Position numbers and translations under genes: made by a program. 35,948 bases of DNA from Micromonospora sp. ALFpr18c (GTDB taxonomy: Bacteria > Actinomycetota > Actinomycetes > Mycobacteriales > Micromonosporaceae), in assembly GCF_008868155.1 (NCBI RefSeq), contig NZ_WBKR01000035.1, positions 1-35,948 on the forward strand, read 5' to 3'. Positions 7,886 through 16,425 of the stretch are shown here, piece after piece. Position 1 is the stretch's first letter. Every line of letters starts with the position of its first letter. The notes beneath the pieces are model-generated. The model did no database searches. It was not told where the DNA came from and saw only the letters and a program-made list of their open reading frames with translations.

Positions 7886-8619
7886 CGCAGGTCCTCCGAG
7901 ATGGCGTCGGTCACGAGCCTCATGGCAAACGTGTCGAGGAAGTGCCCGCCCTCGATGACGTTCATGACGAACGGACCGGTGGTTTCCTTGCCCCACGGCT
8001 CGATTTGCTGCGGCGTGGATTCTTCGTCGTCCACGCCGGCGAAGGCTGTGATCGGGATGTCGAGCAGCACGTCGGGTTGATACGTGTGCGTACTGAGCAC
8101 GGTCAGGTCAGCGCGCAGGGTGGCCACGATTCCCGCCAACAGTTCGGGATCGTCGAGGAACTGGGCCGGTGTCCCTCCCAGCCTCTGCATGTACTGCACC
8201 AGGCCCTCGTCCGGGCCGTCCCAGCCGCGCACCTCGCGATCAAGGCTCGGCGCCGAGCTCGCCGAGACGTACAGCGCACGCAGCATCGGCAGCTCTCTCT
8301 CGCGCAGGGCATGTGCAAGCTGCCACCCGACCCGCGCACCCATGCTTGCCCCGAAGACGGCGACCGGCCGGTCCAACAGCGGCTCGACGGCATCGACGAG
8401 GCCGTCGACCAACTCGTCCATGGCGTGGAACGGCGGTTCGTCGATCCGGTTGGCACGGCCGGGCAGCTGCACCGCGATCGGATCGATCGACGGTGGCAGC
8501 AGCCGCGGCCACTCGCGGAACATCGCTGCGTTGCCGCCCGCGTGGTGTAGGCACAGCAGCGTGGTCGCCTCAGCTGCCGGGCTTTGAAATCGCTTGAACC
8601 AGCGATGTCCGTCGGACAT
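7882..8619 (-). CDS. type II thioesterase
   Basis: The 245-residue protein has the usual type II thioesterase motifs: LCLHHAGGNA at 22-31, LPGRANR near 52, the nucleophile elbow GASMGA with Ser92, and EGGHF containing the catalytic His. It should hydrolyse aminoacyl or mis-primed groups from carrier domains, in the cytosol. The start ATG 8619 is preceded by AGAGG; its stop overlaps the next thioesterase start by four bases. Two thioesterases side by side behind an A-T protein and a P450 suggest a division of labour: one housekeeping editor (this one, with intact Ser) and one specialised enzyme (7136, with Cys). Confidence 0.88.
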   Translation of the reverse strand: MSDGHRWFKRFQSPAAEATTLLCLHHAGGNAAMFREWPRLLPPSIDPIAVQLPGRANRIDEPPFHAMDELVDGLVDAVEPLLDRPVAVFGASMGARVGWQLAHALRERELPMLRALYVSASSAPSLDREVRGWDGPDEGLVQYMQRLGGTPAQFLDDPELLAGIVATLRADLTVLSTHTYQPDVLLDIPITAFAGVDDEESTPQQIEPWGKETTGPFVMNVIEGGHFLDTFAMRLVTDAISEDLR

Positions 8620-8644
8620 GGAACCTCTTACCTTCCGGTCTTCC

Positions 8645-9904
8645 TCAGATACGGCGTGCCGTGATCGGCAGATGCTTGTAACCGGACACGAACGTCGAGC
8701 GCATCCGTACCGGAGTGCCAGCGAGCTCAAACCGGTGGTATGTGGTCAGCAGTTCTTCGAAGAGGATCTTCAGGGTGGTGCGGGCGAGCGAGTGGCCGAC
8801 GCAGTAGTGCGGTCCCATCCCGAACGAGAGGTGCCGGTTCGGCTTGCGGCGCAGCTGGAACGTGTCGGGATCGGGAAACGCGTCCGGGTCTCGGTTCGCC
8901 GATCCGAACCAGACGACGAGCGGGTCGCCCTCCTGGACAACGGTTCCCCGCACCTCGACGTCCCTGGTGGCATGGCGCATGAAGTAGTTCACGGGCGCCG
9001 CGAGCCGCAGGGCCTCCTCGACCGCCGACCCGGTGACACTGATGTCGGCGGCCCACTCGTCGAGCAGCCCGTCCCCGATGTGCTCGGACATGACGTAGTT
9101 GGGCGAGTGCGGCGTTGTCACCGACGCGCCGAGCAGCACGCTGTAGCAGTTGGACATGACCTCGCCGGGTGCCATCGGGCGACCGTCCACCTGGGTGGTC
9201 ATCAAGATACTGATGAGGTCGTCTCCGAGCTTGCGCCTGCGCTCGCGGTAGACCTCTTGGAAGTAGGCGAACAGCTCCCGGTGTGCGTTGTCCACCGTCG
9301 CCACGGCATCGCCGCTGCCGGCGTCCAGATAGTCGGGATCGCTGCCCGCGATCGATGCGTTGAGCAGGTGGCACAGCCGCGGCCAGTCCTCCCGGGGCAG
9401 GTCCATCGCGACGCCGGCCACCGCCACGGGGAGCATGAGCATGGCCTGGGCGAAGTCGAACGAACCGCCGTCACCGAGCGGCGCGAACAGCTCGCGCACC
9501 AGACCCTGGATCGCCGCGTGCTGGGCCTCCAGCGACTTGGGCGTAAGCGCCCTCTGCAGCCTGGCGCGCATTCCGGTGTGTCGCGGAGGGTCGGTCACCG
9601 GAATCTGACGGCCGCCCGCGGGGTCCTGGCTACCCAGGGTGTCGAGCATCGTTCCGCGTTCAGATGTGAACGTCTCGTGGTCGCGCAGGACACGGTCAGC
9701 GTCGTCATACTTGACCACGGACCAGAAGCCGCGGCGCTCGTCCACCTGCTGCCAGGTGAGCCGATCAAGGCCGCGCAAGTTGGCCCAGGTGGCACGGTAG
9801 TCACCGTCGCTGAACAGCACTGGGTCGGCGGGACCAAACGCCGCCGTGTGACTCACCGGGCATCTGCCCACCAGGCGGGCAGGCGTCTCCTCCAGATCGG
9901 TCAT
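8645..9904 (-). CDS. cytochrome P450, probable oxidase of a carrier-bound amino acid
   Basis: A bacterial class I-type P450 of about 420 residues. The heme loop FGMGPHYCVGHSLAR contains the cysteine ligand, the EEALRL sequence is the ExxR helix, and the I-helix segment LLGASVTT lacks the usual acidic residue before Thr, as in several P450s that act on carrier-tethered amino acids. It directly follows the MbtH-A-T gene, whose stop overlaps a possible GTG start at 9913 (GTGA); ATG 9904 has a better-spaced AAAGG and is used here. The order A-T then P450 then thioesterase mirrors NikP1/NikQ of nikkomycin biosynthesis, where a tethered amino acid is beta-hydroxylated. I infer beta-hydroxylation (or further oxidation) of the residue held by the A-T protein. 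A soluble enzyme; no redox partner is encoded nearby. Confidence 0.88.
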   Translation of the reverse strand: MTDLEETPARLVGRCPVSHTAAFGPADPVLFSDGDYRATWANLRGLDRLTWQQVDERRGFWSVVKYDDADRVLRDHETFTSERGTMLDTLGSQDPAGGRQIPVTDPPRHTGMRARLQRALTPKSLEAQHAAIQGLVRELFAPLGDGGSFDFAQAMLMLPVAVAGVAMDLPREDWPRLCHLLNASIAGSDPDYLDAGSGDAVATVDNAHRELFAYFQEVYRERRRKLGDDLISILMTTQVDGRPMAPGEVMSNCYSVLLGASVTTPHSPNYVMSEHIGDGLLDEWAADISVTGSAVEEALRLAAPVNYFMRHATRDVEVRGTVVQEGDPLVVWFGSANRDPDAFPDPDTFQLRRKPNRHLSFGMGPHYCVGHSLARTTLKILFEELLTTYHRFELAGTPVRMRSTFVSGYKHLPITARRI

Positions 9905-9909
9905 CTTCG

Positions 9910-11913
9910 TCACGCCTTTCCGACCTCGGCCGCAGCGAGATCCAGCCTCTGCGAGACCTCTTCGGCCAAAGCCTCGATGGTGGGATTCAGGAACAGGGTG
10001 CGCGCGGACATGGCCACCGTGAATCGACTCTCCAGTGCGGCCAGCAGGTCGGCCGCGAGCAGTGAGTGCCCGCCCAGTTCGAAGAAGTCGTCGGTGATGC
10101 CGATCGGCTCGATCTCGAGGGCGTCACTCCAGATCTCCGCCAGCTTCCTCTGGAGATCGTTGGAGGGCTCGACGTATTCGTTCCAGACGTTGCGCGGCAT
10201 CTTGGCCGCGGGCAGGGCCGAGCGATCGACCTTGCCATTCGGGTTCAGTGGGATGTCTGTGACGGGGAAGATCCCCCATGGGACGAGGTGCGCGGGCAGT
10301 TTCTTGTGCAGGTAGTCGCGCAACTCGTTGCCCAGAGTGCTCGCTTCGTCCGCCAGGAGTTCCCCGACGGCAACGGTGGCGATGAGCCGGGCGTCGCCCG
10401 CACCGTCGGTGTGAGCGAGCACCACAGCCCGCTGCACCTTCGGATGGGACATCAGTTCCATCTCCACCGTGCTCGGCTCGACGCGGTAGCCGCGGATCTT
10501 GAGCTGTCGGTCGGCACGGCCCAGGAAGTCGAGGTCGCCGGAGTCGTCGACGACCACGAGATCGCCGGTCCGGTACATTCGGGCGCCGGGACTGGAGGGG
10601 TCGATGTCGGCGACGAACTTCTCCGCGGTGGCCACCGGCCTGCGCAGGTAGCCCGTGGCGACTCCGGGGCCGCCGACCCAGAGCTCGCCGACCTCGCCCG
10701 GCTTCACCGGCCGGAGCGCGTCGTCGAGGATCATGGTCGTAGTGCCTTCAATGGCCCGCCCGATCGACACCCGGGGACCACTGGGTGGCGTTCGTGACGT
10801 CCAGCAGGTCGTGTACGTCGTGTTCTCCGTCGGGCCGTAGCCGTTGGTGAAGATGAGGTGCGGGTGTGCTTCCATGAGCTGCCGGACGTGCGACGGCGAC
10901 AGGACGTCTCCGCCGGCGAGGAGGTGGCGGACCCCACCGAGGCCGTCGAGATGGTGGTCGACGATCTTGTGGAAGAGCCCGGTCGTGAGCCACAGAACGG
11001 TGATGCCCTCGTTCTGTACCGTGGCGATGAGCTCGCCGAAATCGGCGTGGCCGGTGCTGGCCAGCGCGAGCCGGTTGCCGCGGATCAGCGGGGTCCAGAT
11101 CTCGAAGGTGGAGACGTCGAACCCGACGCGGGTGAGCTGGAGGAAGACGTCCTGGGGCTGGACATCGATCCAATCGGGCTTGTTGATCAGCCGGAAGACC
11201 GCGCGGTGCGGCACCACGACGCCCTTGGGCTCGCCCGTGGACCCCGAGGTGTAGCAGACGTACATGGGGGTGTCCGCCGTGATCGGCGTCTCGTCGGCCG
11301 GCTCCGGCGAGAACCGGTCGGCGGTCTCGTCGTCGACGCACAGGATCTGGCCGATCTCCGGGACCGCGTCCGCAGTCTCGCCGCTGACGACGGCGAACCG
11401 GGCGGCGGAGTCCGCCAAGATGCGACGCCGCAGGTCGGGCGATTCGGTCGGGTCGAGATAGAGGTACGCCCCGCCGGCCTTCAGGATGGCCAGCAGCGTT
11501 GTGATGAGCGGCAATGACCGGCCGAGAACGACAGCGACGACGGACCCGCCGCCCACGCCTGCCGAACGCAGTCGGGCGGCCAGCGACTCAGCCTGCGTGT
11601 CCAGTTCCTCGTAGGTCAACGCGGTCCCTGCGTGGTTGACCGCCACATTGTGGGGCGTACGCCTGGCCTGGTCGGCAACCATGTCGTGGATGAGCGCTAC
11701 CGGGTCGTGCTCAGGCGCGGTGCCTCGGGCACTCGCCGGCCGGATGTCGGACCACGTTGATTCGATGAATGCGTGGCACTCTTCGCGAGAGCCGGTCTGC
11801 CGTGCTTCCCGCCAACCGGTCGGGTACTCCAGCTTCGACGGCCACAACGAGTACTGTTCCTCGTCATTGACCAGGACCACAAACGTGCCGTTGGGATTGT
11901 CAAATTCGTTCAA
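9910..11913 (-). CDS. NRPS loading protein MbtH-A-T (fused MbtH domain)
   Basis: A protein of 667 residues with three parts: an MbtH-like domain at about 1-62 (DNPNGTFVVLVNDE, SLWP, WREARQTGSREEC, DIRP), an adenylation domain (A3 core YTSGSTGEPKG near 221, GYGPTE, YRTGDL, NGKVDRSALP) and a carrier domain with GGHSL near 617. MbtH proteins are usually separate chaperones; fusion to A is uncommon but known in NikP1. Hand alignment to GrsA gives a pocket code of about DVFWLGGTYK, close to the Val code, so Val or a similar aliphatic residue is predicted. I start at TTG 11913 after GAGGAAGG; an upstream TTG at 11952 lacks a ribosome site. It follows an aminotransferase and precedes a P450 and two thioesterases, suggesting a module that makes an oxidised amino acid rather than an assembly-line step. 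Confidence 0.88.
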   Translation of the reverse strand: MNEFDNPNGTFVVLVNDEEQYSLWPSKLEYPTGWREARQTGSREECHAFIESTWSDIRPASARGTAPEHDPVALIHDMVADQARRTPHNVAVNHAGTALTYEELDTQAESLAARLRSAGVGGGSVVAVVLGRSLPLITTLLAILKAGGAYLYLDPTESPDLRRRILADSAARFAVVSGETADAVPEIGQILCVDDETADRFSPEPADETPITADTPMYVCYTSGSTGEPKGVVVPHRAVFRLINKPDWIDVQPQDVFLQLTRVGFDVSTFEIWTPLIRGNRLALASTGHADFGELIATVQNEGITVLWLTTGLFHKIVDHHLDGLGGVRHLLAGGDVLSPSHVRQLMEAHPHLIFTNGYGPTENTTYTTCWTSRTPPSGPRVSIGRAIEGTTTMILDDALRPVKPGEVGELWVGGPGVATGYLRRPVATAEKFVADIDPSSPGARMYRTGDLVVVDDSGDLDFLGRADRQLKIRGYRVEPSTVEMELMSHPKVQRAVVLAHTDGAGDARLIATVAVGELLADEASTLGNELRDYLHKKLPAHLVPWGIFPVTDIPLNPNGKVDRSALPAAKMPRNVWNEYVEPSNDLQRKLAEIWSDALEIEPIGITDDFFELGGHSLLAADLLAALESRFTVAMSARTLFLNPTIEALAEEVSQRLDLAAAEVGKA

Positions 11914-11958
11914 GTTGGGACACCTTCCTCTGTGAGTCCTGCCTGCGGCCAAATATGG

Positions 11959-13023
11959 TCAGCACACGGTATGCACCCACCCGAACTCATCTGGAATGCG
12001 TCCGTACTGAATGCCGATCAACGCTTCGCGGAGCCGCATGGTGACCGGTCCGGGGCGGCCGTCGCCGATCGTCCATCCGCCATTGGCGCCGCGCACCTGT
12101 CCAACTGGCGCGATGACTGCTGCGGTCCCGCAGGCGAAGACCTCGGTGGTATTGCCGGTTTCACACTGTTTGCGCCACTGATCTACCGAAATGCGCCCCT
12201 CCTCGCAACCGAGGCCGAGTCTTTCGGCGAGCTGGAGCAGCGAGTTCCGCGTCACCCCCGGCAGTAGCGTTCCGGTCAACGCAGGTGTCATGAGCGTCTG
12301 AGAGTCACCGGCACCCTGGACGAAGCAGAGGTTCATCCCGCCCATCTCCTCGACCCACGTGTGCTCGACCGCATCCAGCCAGACGACCTGGTCGCAGCCG
12401 TTCTTCACAGCGTTTCGCTGAGCCAGGAACGCCGCGGCGTAATTGCCGCCGGTCTTCGCGGCACCGGTTCCGCCGGGCGAGGCGCGGCTGTATTCCTCGG
12501 ACAGCCAGACGGACAGCGCAGACGGCCCGGTGCGTCCGTTGAAGGGCCCGGATACCGGGCTCGCGAAGACACAGAACAGATAGCTGTCGGACGGAAGCGT
12601 GAACCCCAGCGTCGGCTGGGTCGCGATCATCATCGGCCGCAGATACAGGCTGTTGCCCTCGCCGTCCGGCACCCATTCGCGGTCCTGCCGGACGAGCAGT
12701 TCAACGGCGCGGACAAACGTCTCCCGCGGGATCTCCGGCATCGCCATCCGACGGGCGGAAGCGTTGAAACGGGAGGCGTTGCGCTCCGGCCGGAAGAGGG
12801 CGATGGACCCACCTGCGTGGCGGTACGCCTTCATCCCCTCGAAGATCTCCTGCCCATAGTGGAAGACCGACGCCGACGGCAGCAGGGAGATGGGCTGAAA
12901 GGCCTCCACCCGTCCGTCGTGCCACCCGCGCTCCTCATCCCAGCGCAGAGTGATCATGTGATCGGTGAACACCTGACCGAACGCAGCGGTGTCGACCGCC
13001 GCTCGGCGCTCCGCCTCGGGCAT
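11959..13023 (-). CDS. branched-chain amino acid aminotransferase (IlvE-like)
   Basis: A 354-residue fold-type IV PLP enzyme. Typical marks are the long N-terminal region with YGQEIFEGMKAY, the PLP lysine in AAKTGGNYA, EEMGGMN and the late GTAAVIAPVG. It interconverts branched-chain amino acids with their 2-oxo acids using glutamate. It is first in the operon with the Val-like MbtH-A-T protein, so supply of a branched-chain precursor is plausible. It could also transaminate the 3-methyl-aryl-pyruvate from the MppJ-like enzyme, as family members tolerate aromatic oxo acids. ATG 13023 is preceded by a weak CGGAAG. Length is normal for the family. Being a biosynthetic copy separate from ilv genes, it is probably pathway-dedicated. 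Confidence 0.9.
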   Translation of the reverse strand: MPEAERRAAVDTAAFGQVFTDHMITLRWDEERGWHDGRVEAFQPISLLPSASVFHYGQEIFEGMKAYRHAGGSIALFRPERNASRFNASARRMAMPEIPRETFVRAVELLVRQDREWVPDGEGNSLYLRPMMIATQPTLGFTLPSDSYLFCVFASPVSGPFNGRTGPSALSVWLSEEYSRASPGGTGAAKTGGNYAAAFLAQRNAVKNGCDQVVWLDAVEHTWVEEMGGMNLCFVQGAGDSQTLMTPALTGTLLPGVTRNSLLQLAERLGLGCEEGRISVDQWRKQCETGNTTEVFACGTAAVIAPVGQVRGANGGWTIGDGRPGPVTMRLREALIGIQYGRIPDEFGWVHTVC

Positions 13024-13089
13024 CGGCTTCCGATTAGGCCTGATCTCGAAATCGACTATGGCTACTGCCCTCCTTCAGTAGTTCGGGTG

Positions 13090-13617
13090 AAAACGCTTCC
13101 TCCGACCCGAGAGCCGTCCAGGTCCGGCGTCGCGGGTATAGCGCTGACCGCCGATGCGCCGGAATCGCGTTACCTGCTGCCCTGTTCCGCGGACCGCTCG
13201 CAAAGCGCGGCCGACCCAGGTTCGGCCTCGCGCGAGGACGCGAACTTGAACAGCAACTCACAGGCGCTGCCTATTCGAAGGTGGACCCTCGCGCGTCAAC
13301 GGACTCTGGATCAGCAGTGCATGGCCACCCGCCAGAAGAAAGCCGGTGTCCTCGTCGTCGTCGGCGACTCAAGAACTCCACGAAATGCTTGGAGTCAAGT
13401 CGAGTTGGAAGCTTCTCCACTGTCAGGCTGTGACGTGCCGGGCGTGAACACGAGGTCTCCCAGGTAAGGCGAAGGATGATGAGCAGGCATCCTTTAGGGA
13501 TGGACGAAGGGAATCGTGGATCAGACTGAACGGTGCTCTAGCGGTCGGTCGCCATGAACTGAAGGGTGAGGCTATGCCACCGCCCGGACGCGTACGTACT
13601 GGCACTAGTCAGGGAGA
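13090..13617. repeat. inverted, decayed copy of the carrier-gene region at 15880-16425
   Basis: On the minus strand this segment aligns base by base with the plus strand at about 15880-16425, over the leader, the carrier gene and about 85 bases past its stop. Conserved runs include GAACACGAGG, TCCAAGCATTTCGTG, TGTTCAAGTTCGC and GATTCCGGCGCAT. By eye most positions match, with scattered substitutions and small indels. Together the two copies form a large inverted repeat around the C pseudogene, the C gene and the IS630 relic. The leader half (13452-13617) is kept about as well as the gene half. Confidence 0.85.
13170..13451 (-). pseudogene. decayed free-standing carrier (T) protein gene
   Basis: The GTG corresponding to the start of the working carrier gene at 16053 is at 13449-13451, and the reading begins VFTPGTSQPDSGEA in parallel with it. 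Codon 19, Trp in the intact gene, is TGA here, and the frame shifts soon after. In the GGHSL position the serine codon TCA has become GCA, so even a repaired product would lack the phosphopantetheine site. It is clearly dead. It shows that an ancestor carried two copies of this carrier gene in opposite orientation. Confidence 0.85.
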
Positions 13618-13689
13618 CTCCGTCGGAGGCCTTGTACCCGCAGCTCATTCGCCATGTCAGCACCTCAGGCCCAGCGAGTGCCTGGATCT

Positions 13690-13987
13690 TCCCTGACGCT
13701 GCCCCCGACTCCTGTTGTCTGTTAGGGCTTCAGGGGTTCGTGCACCGGTAATATAGGTCAGATTCTTCATGTGTCGGCAGAGCCGTAGTCACGGCCGAAA
13801 GGGGCATGCGTGGCAGGCAGACTCCCGTTGCTGAGCACACCTCGGCTTCGCGCTAACGGTGGAACGCTCCGGTCGACGAGTCGCCATAGACAGGCTCTTT
13901 CGTCTACCGACCTCTGCCTTGTCAGCCGCCGCTCTGAATCGGGTCCCACACTCGATCATGCTTCGAAATCCGACGCCGTCCTACGGT
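13690..13987 (+). pseudogene. truncated copy of the C-protein gene at 28686 and its leader
   Basis: This segment aligns with 28563-28862 in the same orientation: the shared leader (CTCCTGTTGTCTGT, CCGAAAGGG), then the coding start (CTCCCGTTGCTGAGCAC, CTCGGCTTCGCGCT) up to CACTCGATCATGCT. The frame is broken by small insertions and TAA near 13854. Similarity ends abruptly near 13987, after roughly the first 60 codons, just before the ribosome site of the intact C gene at 14029. It is a truncated duplicate, and its leader suggests the promoter region was copied along with it. Confidence 0.8.
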
Positions 13988-14028
13988 AACGCGTTGTCGC
14001 CCTTTTGGGCTGAGAGAAGGGTGGGGAA

Positions 14029-15297
14029 ATGACTGTGGGCCGGGGTGAGGTCACGCGGGGTCCGACAGCGCTCGCTGAGATGGCCCGGCTGTCTGGGGAG
14101 TTCGCGGATAGGCACAATCTTGTTTATTGCGTGGCGTGGCTTGACGGGGCGTTGGACATCGGCGCCGTTCGTCAGGCGTGGCGTGGCGTCTGCCTGAGTC
14201 ATGACGTGTTGCGTCGGGCGTACGTCTCGCCGGACGAAGCGTGCACGTACGACGACGTGTTGGGCGAGGTGGAGTTCTACACCGCTGATTCGGATATGGA
14301 GGCGCTTGAGACCGTACGCACGGTCACGACTCCGTTCGACCTCGCCGGTGTGGGTTTGTCGCGCCTCGCGATCGTGCAGCGTGACGAGCGTAGGCACCTC
14401 CTCGCGATCGTGCTGGATCACATCATCGTCGATGAGAAGACGTGGAAGCGTTTCATGGCGGATTTCGGCGTGTTCTATGAGCGCGCCACTCGAGGGGCGA
14501 GCGTCCCCGACAAGGTCGAGAAGAACGCGTATCACGACTTCACGTTGCTTGAGCGCCGCGAGTTGTCCGCTGCCTGGGGTGCGCAGCGGAGAGCGTTCTG
14601 GCGCTCCCAGACCGAGCGGTTCGGCACGTTCCCCCCGCCCTTTCCGATCACCTTCGAATCGGAAGGCGAATCGAGGCTCACGGTGGTGACCCACGCCCTG
14701 CCGGCGGACACGAAAGCGAGAGTGTCCGACATCGCCAGGCGCGCCCGGGCGACATCGTTCGTGACGGTGGCCTCCGCTGTGCTGTCAGGTTTACAGCAGG
14801 TGAGTGGCGCCCCGACCGTGGGAGCCACCACCCCTTACCACGGGCGCGTGCTGCCGGGCACATCCGACATCGCTGGCCTGTTCGTCCAGATGGTGCCCCT
14901 GCACCTGGCTGCGGGGTCGCGCAGTCCACTGGAAACAGTTCGGGAGGTCTTCTCGCACACCCTTGACGTGTTCGAGTACATCCTCCCGCTCCGGTCCGCC
15001 GGCAGACTCTGGAACGAGGAACTGGTCTCCACCGACCGGGCAGCCGGGGTGAACGTGGTCCTCGACAAACGAACGGTGGACCTCGGGGAATCGCTTCTTC
15101 CCGGAACAACAGCCGAGATCGTCTACCTCTACGTGCCGGGCGAGGTGACCTGGCCGCGAACCATCCAATTCAGGTGGGAACTAGATGGAACAGACCCGCA
15201 GGCCGTCGTCTCATACAACGAAAACTATTTTCCGAGCGACATCGTCGAGTCGCTGATCCAGGCAGCCGACAAATTCCTGCTCTCCGCCGACAACTGA
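14029..15297 (+). CDS. free-standing condensation (C) domain protein with atypical active site
   Basis: A 422-residue single condensation domain. The active-site motif, usually HHxxxDG, reads DHIIVDE at 130-136: the catalytic second His131 and Asp135 are kept, the first His is Asp and the final Gly is Glu. It has the expected two-lobed length, with a late GLFVQMVPL segment. Free C proteins of this kind (PacD, PacI, PacN) perform peptide bond formation or release onto the aminonucleoside in pacidamycin assembly. ATG 14029 follows GAAGGGTGGGG. It lies between decayed copies of a C and a carrier gene and upstream of the free carrier at 16053, its possible partner. Which bond it makes cannot be told from sequence; the altered motif hints at an unusual acceptor or donor. 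Confidence 0.85.
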   Translation: MTVGRGEVTRGPTALAEMARLSGEFADRHNLVYCVAWLDGALDIGAVRQAWRGVCLSHDVLRRAYVSPDEACTYDDVLGEVEFYTADSDMEALETVRTVTTPFDLAGVGLSRLAIVQRDERRHLLAIVLDHIIVDEKTWKRFMADFGVFYERATRGASVPDKVEKNAYHDFTLLERRELSAAWGAQRRAFWRSQTERFGTFPPPFPITFESEGESRLTVVTHALPADTKARVSDIARRARATSFVTVASAVLSGLQQVSGAPTVGATTPYHGRVLPGTSDIAGLFVQMVPLHLAAGSRSPLETVREVFSHTLDVFEYILPLRSAGRLWNEELVSTDRAAGVNVVLDKRTVDLGESLLPGTTAEIVYLYVPGEVTWPRTIQFRWELDGTDPQAVVSYNENYFPSDIVESLIQAADKFLLSADN

Positions 15298-15549
15298 CCC
15301 GATCGCCGTCGGGATCGCCGCTCGCGAAACCAACCGGTCCATCCCCCGGCGCAGACCGACGGGATCCTCGCGCGTCGCTGGGGGGAAGGTCCGCGGTCCA
15401 GGGCTCAGGTGGTGATGCTGGTCAGGGCCGGTGGTCGGCGAGGCGGAGGATGCGGTAGCGGCTCAGGGTGACGAGCGGAGGCGCGGCTCCGAGAGACGGG
15501 CCTGGCGGTCAGCGCGAGCATAGGCATCCGACCGAGCAACACCGAGAGG

Positions 15550-15800
15550 GCCAAGCCGCCGCAGCGGGCTTACTCACCTCGCTTGGCGTGACGTTGGCGT
15601 GGCACACACCCGTGCGATCCGCGCCGACGTCCAGACTGGTCCACCTCGAAGCCGGTCGCCCCCCAGACCCGCGTCCAGCGATGCCTGGATTGTCTCCCGC
15701 TGCGGCTCCGACAGGTGCTCAGGCGAAGGCGAACCGGCCGAGAGCCATGCCCCACCCTGCCGCGCCGCCACCGGCTCCGCCAGTGCTTCACCGAACCTCT
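15550..15800 (-). pseudogene. IS630-family transposase relic
   Basis: On the minus strand a frame reads SPEHLSEPQRETIQASLDAG, then VWTSARIARV and, after a shift, CHANVTPSEVSK. It follows the pre-DDE region of IS630 transposases and closely parallels the relic at 2690-2840 (LARIGVLITRTWHANYTPSGVSK). Frameshifts and absence of the catalytic domain make it a dead fragment. The rest of the interval from 15298 to 15550 shows no recognisable gene. Confidence 0.6.
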
Positions 15801-15879
15801 GGTGACCCGCGAACCCCTCCGCGGCCCGTGACGGGGCTGTTCCCACAGAACCCTCTCGGCAGGAGTGCGGCCTGAGCAT

Positions 15880-16425
15880 CACGCGGGAGACCCTGACTGG
15901 TGCCAGTACGTATGCGTCGGGGGGTGTCATAGCCTCACCCTTCAGTTCATGGTGACCAGCCGCCGATGGGTCGTTCCAGACCGCTCTACCATCCCGCCAT
16001 CCACCCTTAGAGGGTGCCTGCTCAGCATCCTTCGCCTTACCTGGGAGGCCTCGTGTTCACACCTGGCACGCCACAGCCTGGCAGTGGAGAACCGACCGAC
16101 TCGGTCTGGCTCCAAGCATTTCGTGAGGTTCTTCCGTCCGAGGACATCAACGAGGACACCAATTTCTTCCAGGCGGGTGGCCACTCATTGCTGATCCCGA
16201 AGCTGTTGAACTGCTACGAATCGCGCTCGGGTTGGCGGCCGCCCGTCAGTCTCCTGTTCAAGTTCGCATCCCCGCGCGAGCTCGAGGCGGAGTCGGCCGC
16301 GCTTCGCGAGCGGACCGTGGAGCAGGGCAGCCGGTAGCGTGATTCCGGCGCATAGACGGCGACGCCCATTCCGGAACGCGGATCTGACGGCTGTCGGATC
16401 GGGAAGAGCGTCTCACATCAACGGT
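15880..16425. repeat. intact arm of the inverted duplication (carrier gene and leader)
   Basis: This is the partner of 13090-13617. It contains about 170 bases of leader, the whole carrier gene and about 85 bases after its stop. Because leader and trailer are shared, the unit was duplicated as a block of DNA, not as a coding segment alone. The leader has TATGCGTC and GTGAGGCTATG-type stretches kept in both copies, which may include the promoter. Confidence 0.8.
16053..16337 (+). CDS. free-standing peptidyl carrier (T) protein
   Basis: A 94-residue single carrier domain with the phosphopantetheine site in AGGHSL at Ser45, preceded by WLQAFREVL and followed by LIPKLL. It should be modified by a 4'-phosphopantetheinyl transferase and hold an aminoacyl or peptidyl thioester, like PacH, the free carrier of pacidamycin assembly. 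The start is GTG 16053 with GGGAGG only four bases upstream; an in-frame GTG at 16014 would add 13 residues but has no ribosome site. A decayed inverted copy lies at 13170-13451. Its loading A domain is not obvious; the A-T-C protein or the Pro-like A-T protein could act in trans. Confidence 0.85.
   Translation: MFTPGTPQPGSGEPTDSVWLQAFREVLPSEDINEDTNFFQAGGHSLLIPKLLNCYESRSGWRPPVSLLFKFASPRELEAESAALRERTVEQGSR

Noticed and set aside
8594..10315. Long plus-strand open frame (573 codons)
   Set aside because: It lies opposite the P450 and MbtH-A-T genes, its product is Arg/Gly/Val-rich without family motifs, and the minus-strand reading has complete domain signatures. It is an antisense shadow caused by high G+C.
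15895..15935. Possible short minus-strand gene starting near 15930, since its first bases are conserved in the other repeat arm
   Set aside because: Conservation is explained by the DNA-level inverted duplication; the reading frame is not maintained between copies and diverges after about 20 codons.
13090..16425. Active invertible switch or integron-like element formed by the inverted repeat
   Set aside because: No recombinase gene or short specific crossover site is seen, and the arms have diverged too much by eye for frequent homologous inversion.
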